From Tricholoma matsutake (lineage: Eukaryota; Basidiomycota; Agaricomycetes; Agaricales; Tricholomataceae), in assembly GCA_026075535.2 (NCBI GenBank), contig AP026539.1, forward strand, positions 620,001 through 684,000: a stretch of 64,000 bases of DNA, in the 5' to 3' direction. Position 1 is the first letter of the stretch, and every line of letters starts with the position of its first letter. Below are positions 23,639 through 35,479 of the stretch, one piece after another. Both the position numbers and the translations under genes were made by a program. The notes under the pieces were generated by a model. That model did not search any database, was not told where the DNA came from, and saw only the letters and a list, made by a program, of their open reading frames with translations.

Positions 23639-24735
23639 ATGTCATCAAATCTTACCAAAGATATTCCTCTTTTGGAAGGTTCAAATTACCTCCTTTGGGC
23701 CGATGCAATGAAATATTTCTTGCATTCCCAAGGTGTCTGGCAGATTGTCAAAGGTAATGAAACCCAGATTGTTGTCCTGACAGCAATGGCTACAAATGCC
23801 ACAGCTGTCAAAGAAGCGGAAGCTGCAAAGCTTGCATGGAATAATAAGGATGACTCTGCAGCCAGATACATGATGATGAGGATTTCGCCATATTTACGTC
23901 ACCTGGTAGTGAGTTTGAATTATTCCAACCAAATATGGGATACCCTTGCCACCACTTTTGGTGTGCAAGGACCTGCTTTAATCTATGCAGAGTTTAAATC
24001 CTCTTTAGCAATAAGAATCCCTTCTGTAAACCCTGCACTCAAGATCAACTGCATGGCCACTGTCTTCGGATGCTTGGCCACTGAGAGTATTACAATCCCG
24101 CAGGTAGTCCAGGGCATGTTGTTACTTGCTGCATGTCCATGCGAGTATGATGTGGTCTCTTCGACCCTTCTTCAGAACTATTCTAATATGACTCTCACAT
24201 TTGACATCATGAGAAACGCACTTGTTGCTCACACACAGTGTTGTGCCTCTGTCTCCAGACTGCAGCAGCAGTCAGCTGTTGCAAACAAGATCTCTGCCGT
24301 GAAACACAAAAGACCCAACCCCAGTTGGCAACCCAAGCAATCACAACAAGGAGAGTCTTCTGGAAACAAAGACAATAAAGGCAATTCCTCCCATGGTAAA
24401 TGTGGGGAAAGACAAGAAAAAGAAAAAGAAGAAGAAACAACAACAACAGCATGGTCACCTCACCTCCACGGCAATTAATGCACCAGTTACTACCATAACT
24501 GGTAGTGGTGCAATCATTCCACTGATCCTGCTTGTACAACAGATTGCTGACATCCCTGCAATGAAGGATCCCCAAAAGCAACAACTGCCACAGCACTTTA
24601 TTAGCACTTCTCCTTCCGATCCAAGCTCCTCGGTATTTCCTGAGTATCAGCAAGCATGCAATCAACTGGAGGCTTTAGATCTTGTGAAAACAGCACATAA
24701 TCTTAAACCTCTTGAGATCAAGCTTGCTCAACAAG
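23639..24735 (+). pseudogene. Copia 1 gag, first part
   Basis: The likely start is 23639 (MSSNLTKDIPLLEGSNYLLW), the usual opening of fungal Copia Gag, followed by a helical capsid-type region and LKINCMATVFGCLATESI. A Lys/Gln-rich tail (KQQQQHGHLTSTA) lies in the next frame from 24393, so a frameshift occurs near 24400-24470. The reading frame ends in the hAT-like insertion at 24736 and resumes after 26178 (QQALKKRKIEDETQSNPGD). No clear zinc knuckle was seen. Confidence 0.75.
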
Positions 24736-26178
24736 TAGTGTTTGAAAGTCCGGTCCAGTCCAGTTTTTTGCCCACCTCGGAGTGCAACCGCAAACCGGAC
24801 TGGTTCATGTATTTCAAAATTTAGATGCAACCACAGACTGGACCGGTATAAACCAGTCTGTTGCAGTTGCCTAACAGTTGCTGGACTGGTTGTAACCAGT
24901 CCAGCAATGGGTCAGTCCAGACCGGTTTACAACCGGTCCAGGCTGAGTAGCTAACTATAACTTTGAAGTGCTTATTACTTACTACATACACACCCTGCGA
25001 GCAGAGGCTCGCAGCAGTGCAGGGGTGTGCTACATACTATAGATAGCAAACAAAAGAAAAAGATAATCCCCCCATGATACGTGAGGGGTCCCCATTAGCT
25101 AAGTTTCGATCTCAACTTCCCCCCAGCTAAACAAGATGTAGACTTTGCGAAAGAACGAGCAAACGCTGGCCTCTCGTCTCAACGGGACCTTCAAACGACA
25201 CCATAATAGAGTTAAAATAAGTACAGGATCATAGTAAATAAATGAGTACTCACCGAGATCTTAAGTTTCTATCTCAACCCTCCCAGGTAAACAAGATGTA
25301 GACTTTGCGAAAGAATGAACAAACGCTGGCCTCTCGTCTCAACGGGACCTTCAAACGACACCATAATAGAGTTAAAATAAGTACAGGATCATAGTAAATA
25401 AATGAGTACTCACCGAGATCTTAAGTTTCTATCTCAACCCTCCCAGATAAACAAGATGTAGACTTTGCGAAAGAATGAACAAACGCTGGCCTCTCGTCTC
25501 AACGGGACCTTCAAACGACACCATAATAGAGTTAAAATAAGTACAGGATCATAGTAGATAGATGAATACTCACCGAGATCTTAAGTGTCTATCTCAACCC
25601 CCCCAGCTAAACAAGATGTAGACTTTGTGAAAGAACGAACAAACGCTGGCCTCTCGTCTCAACGGGACCTTCAAACGACACAATAATAGAGTTAAAATAA
25701 GTATAGGATCATAGTAGATAGATGAATACTCACCGAGATCTTATGTGTCTATCTCAACCCCCCAGCTAAACAAGATGTAGACTTTGCGAAAGAACAAACA
25801 AACACTGGCCTCTCGTCTCAACGGGACCTTCAAACGACACCATAATAGAGTTAAAATAAGTACAGGATCATAGGAAACAGATGAGTATTCACCGAGATCC
25901 CATTGACTCAAACCTGTGCCATTGCCTAGTCGAGTGTGATGATTGATGATTGTTATCAATCAACAGCAGCACATGTGATCAATTGATCACTTACCCATCA
26001 AAGACCGGTTGCGGTCGGTTGCGGTCGGTCCTTTAGCGGTCCATCAACATCTTTTAAACAATGCAACTGGCAACCGGACCGGTCCAAAACCACTTCCTTT
26101 GCAGCTGCCACATAGCGGTTGGGTCCGGTTCGGTTGCCAGTCTTTTTTCAGTCCATGCAACCGGACTTTAAAACACTA
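24736..26178. mobile_element. Non-autonomous hAT-like element inside Copia 1
   Basis: Ends are TAGTGTTTGAAAGTCCGGT and ACCGGACTTTAAAACACTA (19-bp TIRs, one mismatch). The flanking 8-bp duplication TCAACAAG (24728-24735 and 26179-26186) is perfect. TAGNGTT ends and 8-bp duplications are hallmarks of hAT elements. There is no transposase. Both terminal regions are rich in CCGGTC/GACCGG words, likely subterminal binding sites. A hairpin CTGCGAGC-AGAG-GCTCGCAG lies near 24996. The middle is a 160-bp tandem array. Confidence 0.92.
25075..25905 (+). repeat. Five 160-bp tandem repeats
   Basis: ACAAGATGTA recurs at 25131, 25291, 25451, 25611 and 25770, giving exact 160-bp periods (159 for the last). 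Units share CTCTCGTCTCAACGGGACCT and GAGTTAAAATAAGTACAGGA and differ by only a few bases, so the array is recent. Diverged units in reverse orientation lie at 22450-22715. Confidence 0.95.
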
Positions 26179-28450
26179 TCAACAAGCATTGAAGAAACGG
26201 AAGATTGAAGATGAAACCCAATCCAATCCTGGTGATGCAGATTTAGTTTCTCTCGATTCATCTCCCAGGTCACCTGGACTTTATGCAGACATTCCGGGAA
26301 ACCTGAATGGCACTGCAGATAGATGGGATGAGATTGACAATTGTTATGTTGAGGAAGATAGATCTATTAGGTGACAGATTTCACTGATGAGGAAGCTACA
26401 ACTATTCTTGCACTCCCACCTCCTGTTGATGAACTTACTCTTATCAAACATAAACAAATGCAGGTATCTTACGGCGATGGCATCAAGCTTGAACTTGCTT
26501 ATCAGCATGATAACAAGTACATGCAAGAGCATGGTGGAGATGGGGCATGGTATGTCACTAGTCCTGCTTGCAGACATAAAGCTCATGTGGAAACTACAGT
26601 GAGTTCTAAAAAGTGTGAGCTATGAAATTGACAGGAGTTTCCTTAAATATACACACATGTTAGCTACTGGGGATTTGAAACCCAAATTATGTTTTTCTTG
26701 TATGGACTGTAATGATGAATGTAATTGTGGAACCGGTGCCAATTGGATCATGGATTCAGGCACATTAAAACACTTCACATCAAATCTTGATGATTTTTCT
26801 TCTTATGAAGAATTACTAAACACCGAGAATGCTGTAGTACTAATGGTGGCTAATTTGTTATCCATTGTGGGAAAAGGTGTGGTAATCATCAGACATAATG
26901 TTGAAGATCATAACACTCAATATGAATGGACCACCCATTTATATCCAGTTTTTTATGTCCCCAGTTTGACAGTTCAACTGCTGTCAATGGGCATGTTTTT
27001 GAAAAAACAGAATCATGTTGTTGGCTTTGCCGACAAGATTCATCTAATCAGTCAAAAGGGGAAAACAATAATGATGTGTACCCCTCATACTAAAACTGAG
27101 GACATGATTTATTATGCTTTCACTCATATTGAGAACCCTGAAAGCTTAGAAAAGAGAGAAGTTGCAATGAGCATTCATTTTGCTGACTACCAAGTTTGGC
27201 ATAGACACCTTGGTCACATGAATGACCAGGCTCTTGTTAAATTGCCTCAATGCACCATAAACTGCCCTGAGAAGATTTATAAGCAAAAATGCACACCCAT
27301 TTGTCTGGGTTGTATGGAAGGGAAAATGACATCAAAATCATTTCCTGACTCCGACTTGAGAGCGAATGAAAACTTTGAGTTAATCCATTCAGATCTCAAA
27401 ACCCTACCTGTGGATTCATACCACTTATACAAATATTTCATTGTGTTTGTTGATGACAAATCATCAGCTTATTGGATTCAGTGCTTGAAACTGAAATTTG
27501 ATGTGTCCAAAGTGTTTTGAAGCACAAGTCAGAGTCCAATATAAATCAATGATTCGTCATTGGCACATTGATGCAGGGGGGGAATTCGTGAATCTCAAGT
27601 TGGATGATACACTCAAGTCACTTGGTATTCATATCAAGAAAAGTGTACCATACATGCATCAGCAAAATGGCTGCTCTGAATGTGCCATAAGGACTATAAT
27701 GGAAAAAGCCCAAGCATTGCAATTCACTGCATGCTTACCGCAATCATGGTGGGAGTTCTGTGTTGAACACACAGTTCACCTCCACAACCTTACTCCTATA
27801 GCACACCTTCAGTGGCATACTCCCCATGAGGAGATAAAAGGAGAAAAACCCAATGTTTCGATGTTGAAGGTTTTTGGTTGTGGCACTTATGTCTATCTAC
27901 CAAAAGAGAAGTGAAAAAACAAACTCACTCCTCAGTCAGAGTTAATGACCTATATTGGTATGGAAGATGGCATTGAAGATGGCATTGAAGGATATAGATT
28001 CATACTCACCTCTGGTGTGATGTTCTTAGGTGCTACGGCTACCTTTGATGAAACACTATTTCCACACTGTCATGGGGCCAGTACTCCTTTGAGTACTGAT
28101 TTTGGTAACATGCCACCCCTTAATGAGGATCTACATGACTATTCTGATGGGACAGACAATGACGGCGATGAAGGTGATGGTTATCACCCTCAGCCACCAG
28201 TCTACCCTTCCACTAGACCATCTGATCAGCCTGATCAAGATGAGTCAGATAAACAAAGTGAGCACAGTGCAGGTGATGATGCTGCCAATAATGCTCCTCC
28301 TAATTCACCCCCAGTGTCTCCCCAGGACTTTGCTCCTAGGTGAGAAGATCAACAAGAGTGGAATGACCTTCCATCTCAATGATCTGGCAGAAACAGGACT
28401 ATCTGAAAACGTCATGGTAATATCCATGGTGAAGATTGTGCACCCTCGGA
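26179..28450 (+). pseudogene. Copia 1 gag end, protease and integrase
   Basis: After the hAT-like insertion, Gag resumes and leads to a protease box (NWIMDSGTLKHFT; Asp-Ser-Gly) at about 26741. Then come a GAG-pre-integrase zinc region (VWHRHLGHMNDQALV, then CLGCMEGK) and an integrase core with Asp in LIHSDLKTLP, Asp in HIDAGGEF and Glu in NGCSECAIRTIMEKA. Frames change near 26615 and 27500. A TGA at 27912-27914 interrupts PKEK-stop-KNKLTP where Arg fits. The Asp/Ser-rich spacer to 28450 is typical of the integrase-RT linker. Confidence 0.85.
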
Positions 28451-28493
28451 CATAACCTGAGACATCGAGTGTGTACGGTATTGGAAAAAGTCA

Positions 28494-30204
28494 GTGGGAC
28501 AAGATTCGCTTGGCTATCAAACACATCCACATGCTGATAAGCAACCAGTTCCTGGACCGAGTAATGCTCCAGATCTCATCATTGATGAATCTGATTCCAA
28601 TATAGAAGAAGATAATGCACAGATGCAAGGTACCCAGGACTTCACAAATCTCTTGCAAGATATGATGGAAGGAGGACATTGAGCAATCAGCATATTGCTT
28701 GCAAAAGCAGTAAACCCAGCTGAGAAATTGCTTCCTGATGCATCCAATATGGAATTTTGCAACATCAAGTTGCTTTCACCGCAACTTCAGAAAGAATGGA
28801 TAGATACCTGTTGCAGAGAACTGGAAGATCTCCAGAAAAGACATGTCTATGAATTAGTAGATCTACTGTCAGGCCGAAAGGCAATCAACAATAATTGGGT
28901 TTTTCTCATCAAACTGGATGGGAGAAAATGAGCCAGACTCATGGCCAAAGGCTTTTCACAAGTTGAAGGCATCAATTACAATGAGATATTCTCACCTGTG
29001 ATCTGCTACGAGACTGTCCACATGATGTTTGCACTTAGCACATTAGAAGGCATGTATATGACAGGCCTTGACATCAAAGCAGCTTTCCTTTATGGGAAAC
29101 TGGACGAAACAATTTATATGAAACAACCTGAGGGCTTCATGCTCAGAAGCAAATCAACCAAAGTGATGCTGCTCAAACACGTGTTATACAGCCTTAAACA
29201 AGCCACACTTGCTTGGTGGCAAGAGCTAGAAGTGTTCATGAAAACTCAGGGTTTCTACTGCACTTACTCAGATGCAGGAATCTTTATCTACAAGGACAAA
29301 AAGGGATGACTGGTCATCGCCCTGGTATACATTGACAATGGTTTATTCTTCGGAATAGACAAGGTGTTTGTAGTTAAAAAGAAGAAAGTGTGCTTAAAGC
29401 ACTGGGAATGTTGTGACACTGGCAATGTCACAGAAGTTCTTGGCATACATGTCACTCATGATGCAGGCAAAATTATGCTTGACCAGTGGAAATACCTAAA
29501 AAAGGTACTTGATCACTTTAACATGTCAAATGCCAAAATAGCGCAAACCCCACTTCCGACTGGGTGGATTCCCATGGAAAACAAAGCAGTGGTTAACCTT
29601 GCAATTCGCCAACAATACCAATCTGTAATTGGATCTTTATTGTATCTGATGCTTAGAACAAGACCTGATATCGCTTTTGCGGTCATCAGGATGTCTCAAT
29701 TCTCAGCTAATCCTAGCCAAGAACACCTAGACAAAGCAATGTACATAATGCACTATCTTGTGGGAACACAAGATTTTTCAATTGTCTATGATGGTGTAAA
29801 AGCCGAGGGTTTAATTGCCTACAGAGATTCTGATTGGGCTGCTGATCAGATCAAGCACTGATCAACAACAGGCTACTTTGCCACCCTAGCAGGCAGTATA
29901 ATTTGTTGGCAGTCATGCCTACAGAACACTGTAGCTTTGTCATCCACTGAAGCCAAATATATGGCATTATCTGACACTTTAATCAAGGATCGATCTTTAT
30001 CGGATCAAATCCAGTCCAAGAAAGAAGGACTAAACACATCAATATCTGCTATCATTGCATATGCAAATGTATTGAGAATGGCAACATCTCTGTCATCTTC
30101 ATAGAAGGAAAGGAAAACCCAGCTGACATGTTCATGAAGAATCTTGGCACCACTTTATTCCTTAAATTCTGGGATTCTCTCAGGCTAACCTTCAAGTCAA
30201 GTTA
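28494..30204 (+). pseudogene. Copia 1 reverse transcriptase and RNase H
   Basis: RT_2-type motifs: INNNWVFLIKLDGRK, RLMAKGFSQVEGINYNE, YMTGLDIKAAFLYGKLDETI and LVIALVYIDNGLFFG. The last is the catalytic Tyr-x-Asp-Asp box with the second Asp changed to Asn. RNase H shows STTGYFATLAGS and LSSTEAKYMALSDT. TGA stops at 28929-28931, 29307-29309 and 29859-29861 each replace an expected Arg. The last part, after about 29985, is shortened and frame-shifted. Not functional. Confidence 0.88.
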
Positions 30205-30237
30205 AATGCAACTCCTGTGGTATAACTTGTGGGGGGG

Positions 30238-30508
30238 TGTTGAAATGGATTATTACCTCCAAACCCCATAGACTCATTTAGATGCTTACAGCATTACTTA
30301 TTGAGGTCTGTGCTTCTGTTTACATACCTTTTGACACATGGTCTGTGCACAAGTAGAATACATATATAAACCCGCATGTATCTCTATATCTCAACAAGAG
30401 AGCTTCCTCTTAACTTCCATCTTGTAGTATTAGCTGTAAGACTAAGTACACCCAAGGTCAGTAGTTTGATGTGCACTTCACTGCGATGTGAGATATGCCG
30501 CTTCTACA
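30238..30508 (+). repeat. 3' LTR of Copia 1
   Basis: Preceded by the polypurine tract GGGGGGG. Pairs with 23093-23363; flanked by CCTTT at 30509-30513. Confidence 0.93.
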
Positions 30509-30513
30509 CCTTT

Positions 30514-31495
30514 AACCCTGGGAAAGCCTGGGTCACAAAGTAATTTTCCTGATGCAAATGGACCAACTAATGGTGGCTTTAAGCTGTGTATAATGGTCCA
30601 GCCAATGTGGGCCAATAAATCATAATAGACCATAGTAGATGAGTAGGCTCATCTTATAGATATAAGTTCATATAAATACAATGGGCTCATGGGTGATATG
30701 AGTATTGTTATAAGCCATCTGTTATTAATGGGCCCATGGGTCATATCAACACTGCAGTAGACTGTATAATGGATGTGTAAGGGGACGACTCAGTACACTC
30801 TTATCGACACTCCTCATTGCCCCTAACTATTCTATGACATCTCTGGCCCTTCACCTTTACTCCCCTCTCCATCTCCAATCTCAACCATCATCGCCAATGA
30901 TGTACAAACATATATGAACACATATGAACATCTGCAAAGATCTCTGAAGATCTCTGAAATTCTTCAGAGGTCTTCAGACAACTTCGAAGACCTTCACACA
31001 TCTACAGAACCCTTTGACTACACTTGCAAACACACAGCCTCCATTGCAGGTATCATAAACACCTTCCCTGGTCATGTCTAACACTCACAAGTCCTGTGAA
31101 GTATTTTGCCAAGGCCTAGGATGATCCCCCAGTACCTAGGGATTGTCCCCTTCAGTCATCAGACCTTCCTAGCTGTGTTTAGTGCAGTCTTTGGTTCCTC
31201 TGTGATGTTGGTAGCAGCCTGTGTCCACTATAGGCTGCATTGGGATGCAGGGTTGTGTATTGTGGAGTATCAGTATCCTGGCCTGTCAGTTACAGGCATC
31301 TTATTATACTAGTCAGCCTTGGTAGTCTAGTTAAGTAGTTGACACCTTGTAGGGGATCCTTAGAGTATTCTCTTCAGATTTCCCTTACAAGGTGGGTAGG
31401 GTGGGCAACTGCAACTGATGGTCCAGTTGCATTCAGTTGTGTTTGGTTTGGTTGTGGTCATTTTTTGGTCCACCCAACCAGACCTTTAAACACTA
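30514..31495. other. Intergenic; ends in a hAT-like right end
   Basis: No gene recognised. Around 30600-30760 there are several TAGAC/GGGCTCATGG words, and around 30900-31010 degenerate GAACATCTGCAAAGATC-type repeats. 31400-31495 resembles the hAT-like family and ends ACCTTTAAACACTA; no left end or target duplication was found. Confidence 0.4.
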
Positions 31496-31499
31496 GGCA

Positions 31500-31751
31500 A
31501 TGGAGGTATTCATATTGTCTGTGACTATCAAGGAGGGGTTCAAGATGATGAAGGAGGCTTGGCATGACTTGTATCAAGAGAGGGAAGAAGAAGAAGAAGA
31601 TAGTGAGGTGGATGGGGAGTTAGAGGACAAATTGATGGAGTTAGCGGACGAGTCCACAATTTTGGAGGACTACAGGAAGTGGTTGGTGGAGACTGGGAGG
31701 ATTGTGGAGGGACCAGTGGTGGCTAGGAAGCCACCTATGGTTAGAGAGTAG
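31500..31751 (+). CDS. Acidic ORF antisense to a Gypsy 3' region (partial)
   Basis: An 83-codon frame with TIKEGFKMMKEAWHDLYQER followed by a Glu-rich stretch and ESTILEDYRKWLVETGRIVE. It starts directly after a hAT-like end (31495), so its 5' part may be lost. Its 3' end points at the 3' end of the minus-strand Gypsy pol (31780-34830). That tail-to-tail position, and the acidic C-terminus, match the antisense Zn2Cys6-like ORF at 54703-55492, so it may be a remnant of the same gene. The similarity is in layout and composition, not clear sequence. Confidence 0.35.
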   Translation: MEVFILSVTIKEGFKMMKEAWHDLYQEREEEEEDSEVDGELEDKLMELADESTILEDYRKWLVETGRIVEGPVVARKPPMVRE

Positions 31752-32964
31752 TAGTCATGTGGAAGTCCAGTATTGCATCTGTGCCTGCCTTCAAAAATGT
31801 TTTGCTTTATCATTTTTTATTACTTCAATCTCATTGCCTTGGTCTTGGTTCTGAAGGATTGAGTTTAAGTCAAAAGGAATGGATTATAACGGAAGTGGAC
31901 CAGGTTTATGTGGATACTGAGCATGGAAGTCCACAACAAGTTCTTTTGCATGATCAAGTTTGGTAGCTGGTAACCATGAGGTTTCTTCATCAGTACCCTG
32001 ATAACCTTCCCAGCAGACATAGTAGAGTAACTTGCAATGTTGTCGATTGTCTATCTTGGAGTCAAGTATTTCAGAGATTTCATACTTGAGCTCGCCTTCA
32101 AGTTCAATTGGTGGGGGAGGTGGTTGAATATGGTTCAGAATAGTGTTCGGAGTTTCTGGTTCTAAGTGAGATAGATGGAATACCGGGTGTACTATGTGGA
32201 GATTATTGGGAAGCCATAAGATAACTGAATGGGTGCCAGGTCTGGTAATGATTTTGTAAGGTCCATAGTTTTTATCAGAGAGTTTCTTAGAGGGTCAGGT
32301 AGTGTGGAAGTGTTCTGCTTTAACAAATGCCTTTTCTCCAACTGTGAAGTCAGGAGACGGAGACTGGCAGCCCTTGATAACATTTTTGGGCCTTGGAGAG
32401 TTGATGTCAGAGTTCTGTGTGGAGTTCGTCCAGGTCAAATCATGAAGCTAACTCATGCTTGGGATGAATAGTGATATTAGGATGATAACCTTTGTTGGCA
32501 AAAAACGGGGAAGCTCGGGTGGAAGCCATGGGAGCATTGTTGTAAGCAAATTCACCGAGAGGAAGGAAACCAGACCAGTTGTTTTACTGGTAGTTACAGA
32601 AAATCCGAAGGTATTGCTCGAGGGTTTGCTTGAGCCTTTCAGTTTGTCTGTCGCCTTCCAGGTGGAAACCAGAGGTGAAGTGAGGTCTTTACACTGCCCC
32701 ATATGTTCTGCATGGATCCGTGCGGAATTGCGTGGACTCTGTATAGATTTACATCCCATCTAATGAACAGTTTTAGTTATGTAACAGGGGCAGACAGTCC
32801 ACACGGATCCGCACGGACTAGCTCGGATTCCACACTTTTTACTTGGATTCCACGGATTTCGGCTGTCCGCATCCGAGATCAGACAGCAAGTACGAGCAAG
32901 GACCAGCAAGGACAGTCCGCATGCATCCAAGCAGACCATTTGAGCTTAGCAAAATAATGTCATG

Positions 32965-33041
32965 AATGGTGTTTGAACTCAGAGCCTCATGGTTAACTAA
33001 TGAAGTACAGATGCACATTACCATTACACTATGCAGCCATT
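32965..33041 (-). ncRNA. tRNA-like sequence with pol III boxes (SINE or tRNA relic)
   Basis: On the minus strand GCATAGTGTAATGG resembles an A box and GAGTTCAAAC a B box, about 50 bp apart as in tRNA genes. I could not fit a convincing cloverleaf, so this is more likely a tRNA-derived fragment than a working tRNA. Confidence 0.3.
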
Positions 33042-33265
33042 ATTGTTTGTAGCCATTGATGCAACTACATATGACTGTTTGGCTTTGTATGACAAAGCAC
33101 ACAGCTGCATCATCAACATTGCCAGCTCATCACTCACCACCACCACCATTGACGATGACCACGCTGCCACCTCACTCCCTCCCTCCTTCCCTGTCTTCTC
33201 CACTCTACCCACATCACCTCCACCCACTCACAGCCCCATTCCATGGCCACGAAGAGCTGCCAACA

Positions 33266-33712
33266 AGCAGACCAGAAGCAATGCGGGCCCAAACAACGCA
33301 ATTGCATTGTTTGGGCCGTAGGTAATTTTTTTTATTCGTTTCTTCTTTTTATCAACTAACTAATTGTTGTCTTTGTTTTTTAGGTTCTAATCTACAGGTA
33401 ACGACAGACGACAATGTGGGCCCAAACGACACAATTGCATCGTTTGGGCTGTAGGTAATTTTTATTTATTTGTTTCTTCTTTTTATCAATTAACTAATTG
33501 TTTTCTTTGTTTTTTAGGTTCTAATCTACAGGTAACAACTCCACGGCCACAAAGAGCTGCAAACAAGCTGACCAGAAGCAACGCAGGCCCAAACAACGCA
33601 ATTGCATTGTTTGGGCTGTAGGTAATTTTTTTTTATTCATTTCTTCTTTTTCTCAACTAACTAATTGTTTTCTTTGTTTTTTAGGTTCTAATCTACAGGT
33701 AACAATGGACGA
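33266..33712 (+). repeat. Three tandem hairpin units (GCCCAAAC...GTTTGGGC)
   Basis: GCCCAAAC occurs at 33287, 33420 and 33587. Each is followed by ACRCAATTGCATYGTTTGGGC, so each unit contains a roughly 30-bp near-palindrome around CAATTG, then TAGGTAATTTTT and a T-rich stretch ending TTTTTTAGGTTCTAATCTAC. The T-rich end plus TTTAG looks like splice acceptors, but no exon follows. Confidence 0.82.
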
Positions 33713-33859
33713 CAACACAGGATGATGCAAACCCCCCCAAAACAGATGAAAACGAGCACCAGGGCCCCACCACGACCACCCATGGCAACGGATGACACAC
33801 CACCCACCCCCAGCCCCACAACACCGACGAAACTGACGCCAACCACAGAACGACACACC

Positions 33860-34110
33860 ACCCACCATCCACCCCACAAGGACACACCACCCACCTCCAG
33901 CCTTGTGAGCCACTGCTCGTGGGGTGGATGGTGGGTGGAATGATGACGAGGGGGATGGGAGACGAGAGGAAAGGGAGATGAAGGGGGAGGCAGAGGGAGA
34001 CAACGAGGGAGATGGGACAGGAGATGACAGCACACCACCCGCCCCCAGCCTCACAAGCAACTGCTCGTGGGGTGGATCATGGGTGGAACAATGACAAGGA
34101 AGGGGGGTGC
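33860..34110. repeat. GAGCAGTTGCTC-type repeat, two diverged copies
   Basis: CACACCACCCACC, then CCTTGTGAGCCACTGCTCGT and GGGGTGGATGG near 33890-33935, and again near 34030-34090 (CTCACAAGCAACTGCTCGTG). These match the units at 62990-63490 in reverse orientation. Noncoding. Confidence 0.65.
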
Positions 34111-35479
34111 ATACAGACCAATGGGGAATGGTGAGGGGGGACAAGAGGGGGCCACAAGGGAGGGCCAACAATGAATGCACCCACCCCTGCCATCTCGCAT
34201 GCTAGCGAGACGGTGGGTTATTTATTTTATTCTATAGTCTACTGCCCCCCTCTTCAGCAGGGGGGCAACTTTTTTTGTATTTAATACTACCAATAAAATG
34301 TCCCCCATCGTGGGGCATCCTTGTTTTTTTTTGCCATCAACCCATGCCTCAATTCTTCATTTGGGTCACCACATGGTTGGAATCTGTGTGGACTTATGTG
34401 GACTTATGTGGACTCCGCATGGACTTATGCGGACTCTGCGTGGACTGGGGCGGAGTCCACGGTGAAAGGGGTGTAATTTTTCATTTTGGTCACCAGATGG
34501 TTGGACTCTGCACAGAGTCCACAGAGTCCACATGGATCCGTGCAGAACATATGGGGCAGTGTAAATTGCTGGGTGAAGTGAATCTTCATGTCTAGGGCTT
34601 GACCTAGAGAGCAGAAGAAGTGGGAGATGAACTCAGAGCCCCAGTCACAAGTGACATGGGACAGAACTCCGTGTTTAGAGAATATGGGGGGGGCAATTCC
34701 CAGTATTTGCCACTTGTGTAGCTTTGTTTGGCTCACACTAATAAACACCAATTTCATGAAGCACTCATTTTTCTCTTCACACAGCAATTTCCTAGGCTCA
34801 TGGTAGTGATAAAAGTTGTTCATAATAAATTGCTGTACAAGTTCTTCCTGGTGGAATTTTTGTTTTTGTTTTTTTTATCAAGTTAGGACGAAAATACACT
34901 TTGTTTTGGGGTCTATAATACGAACAACAAAAAATATAAAAAATCAGCCACAAAGAACTTGTAGCCCATGTCCAATAACCCCTGTTTTGACACAAAGTTG
35001 AGGCCAAAGTGTGAGCAAACAAGCAACAAAACACCTCGCAAGGTTAGAGGTGCATTACATAGCCAAAGCGGAGTTTGAATTTGAGTGCAAACATGCTAAA
35101 TGCATTGCATGTTATTGGAAATCAACCTGGGAAATGAAGAGAGAAGAGATAATTCTCTTAGAGACAAGTGGGGGAAACGAGACAAGAAACTTATTATTCT
35201 TTCTCCTATACTATGGCTGTATGTAACTGTTCTATAAATAAAACACGCATCAAAACAGCCACTCTATTAATAAATCTGGCATCCAGCCTCAGACCACAGG
35301 CTTGGAATGCCTATCCCAACACTCCCCTTCAAGCCAAGCATGGTTTGAGTTATTGGGAATGGTTAACTGGATTGTCATTCAGGTGCGTTAAAACCTCTGT
35401 GGTGGAAAACCCTATGGGTAAAAACCAACTCACACGTGAGGAAAGCTACTGAGTTAGTTGATCAACTGTATTCCCATCT

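Larger units (their letters stand above)
23093..30508 (+). mobile_element. Full-length Ty1/Copia retrotransposon (Copia 1)
   Basis: Two 271-bp LTRs (23093-23363 and 30238-30508, both TGTTGAAATGG to TTCTACA) flank a 6.9-kb interior and are bounded by the 5-bp duplication CCTTT (23088-23092 and 30509-30513). By eye the LTRs differ at about six positions, clustered near the 3' end. TGGTAGC near 23374 is a plausible primer site for initiator tRNA-Met and GGGGGGG before 30238 is the polypurine tract. Order gag, protease, integrase, RT, RNase H is Copia-type. A hAT-like element splits the gag end. Confidence 0.95.
32692..34561. mobile_element. Non-coding TIR element (CACTGCCCCATATG ends) inside Gypsy D
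   Basis: TIRs CACTGCCCCATATGTTCTGC at 32692 and the complement ending at 34561, with TA directly outside both ends (32690-32691 and 34562-34563). Subterminal copies of TGYGGACT are dense at both ends (34388-34450; 32795-32880). A CACTG end with a 2-bp duplication fits CACTA/EnSpm-like elements; TA would also fit Tc1/mariner. No transposase. The interior holds a tRNA-like sequence, hairpin repeats and a GC-rich repeat. Confidence 0.82.
31780..34830 (-). pseudogene. Gypsy integrase C-terminal region (Gypsy D), split by a TIR element
   Basis: 34830-34564: integrase core end (IFSKHGVLSHVTCDWGSEFI, SLGQALDMKIHFT) with the second catalytic Asp. After the insertion, 32689-31780: [16 protein letters not shown] with the catalytic Glu, FANKGYHPNITIH, GPYKIITRPGTHSVIWLP, HPVFHLSHLEPETPN, then a chromodomain-like IELEGELKYEISEILDSKID. 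The same order is seen in Gypsy B at 55654-56862. Stops and frameshifts are present. RT and LTRs were not found here. Confidence 0.72.

Noticed and set aside
24996..25905. CRISPR-like array from regularly spaced repeats
   Set aside because: The 160-bp units are continuous tandem copies with no short-repeat/spacer pattern, inside a eukaryotic transposon.
26971..26996. Another copy of the 25-bp palindrome in Copia 1 (ACAGTTCAACTGCTGT)
   Set aside because: It lies in conserved coding sequence (SLTVQLLSMG), so the match is explained by codons and is isolated from the array.
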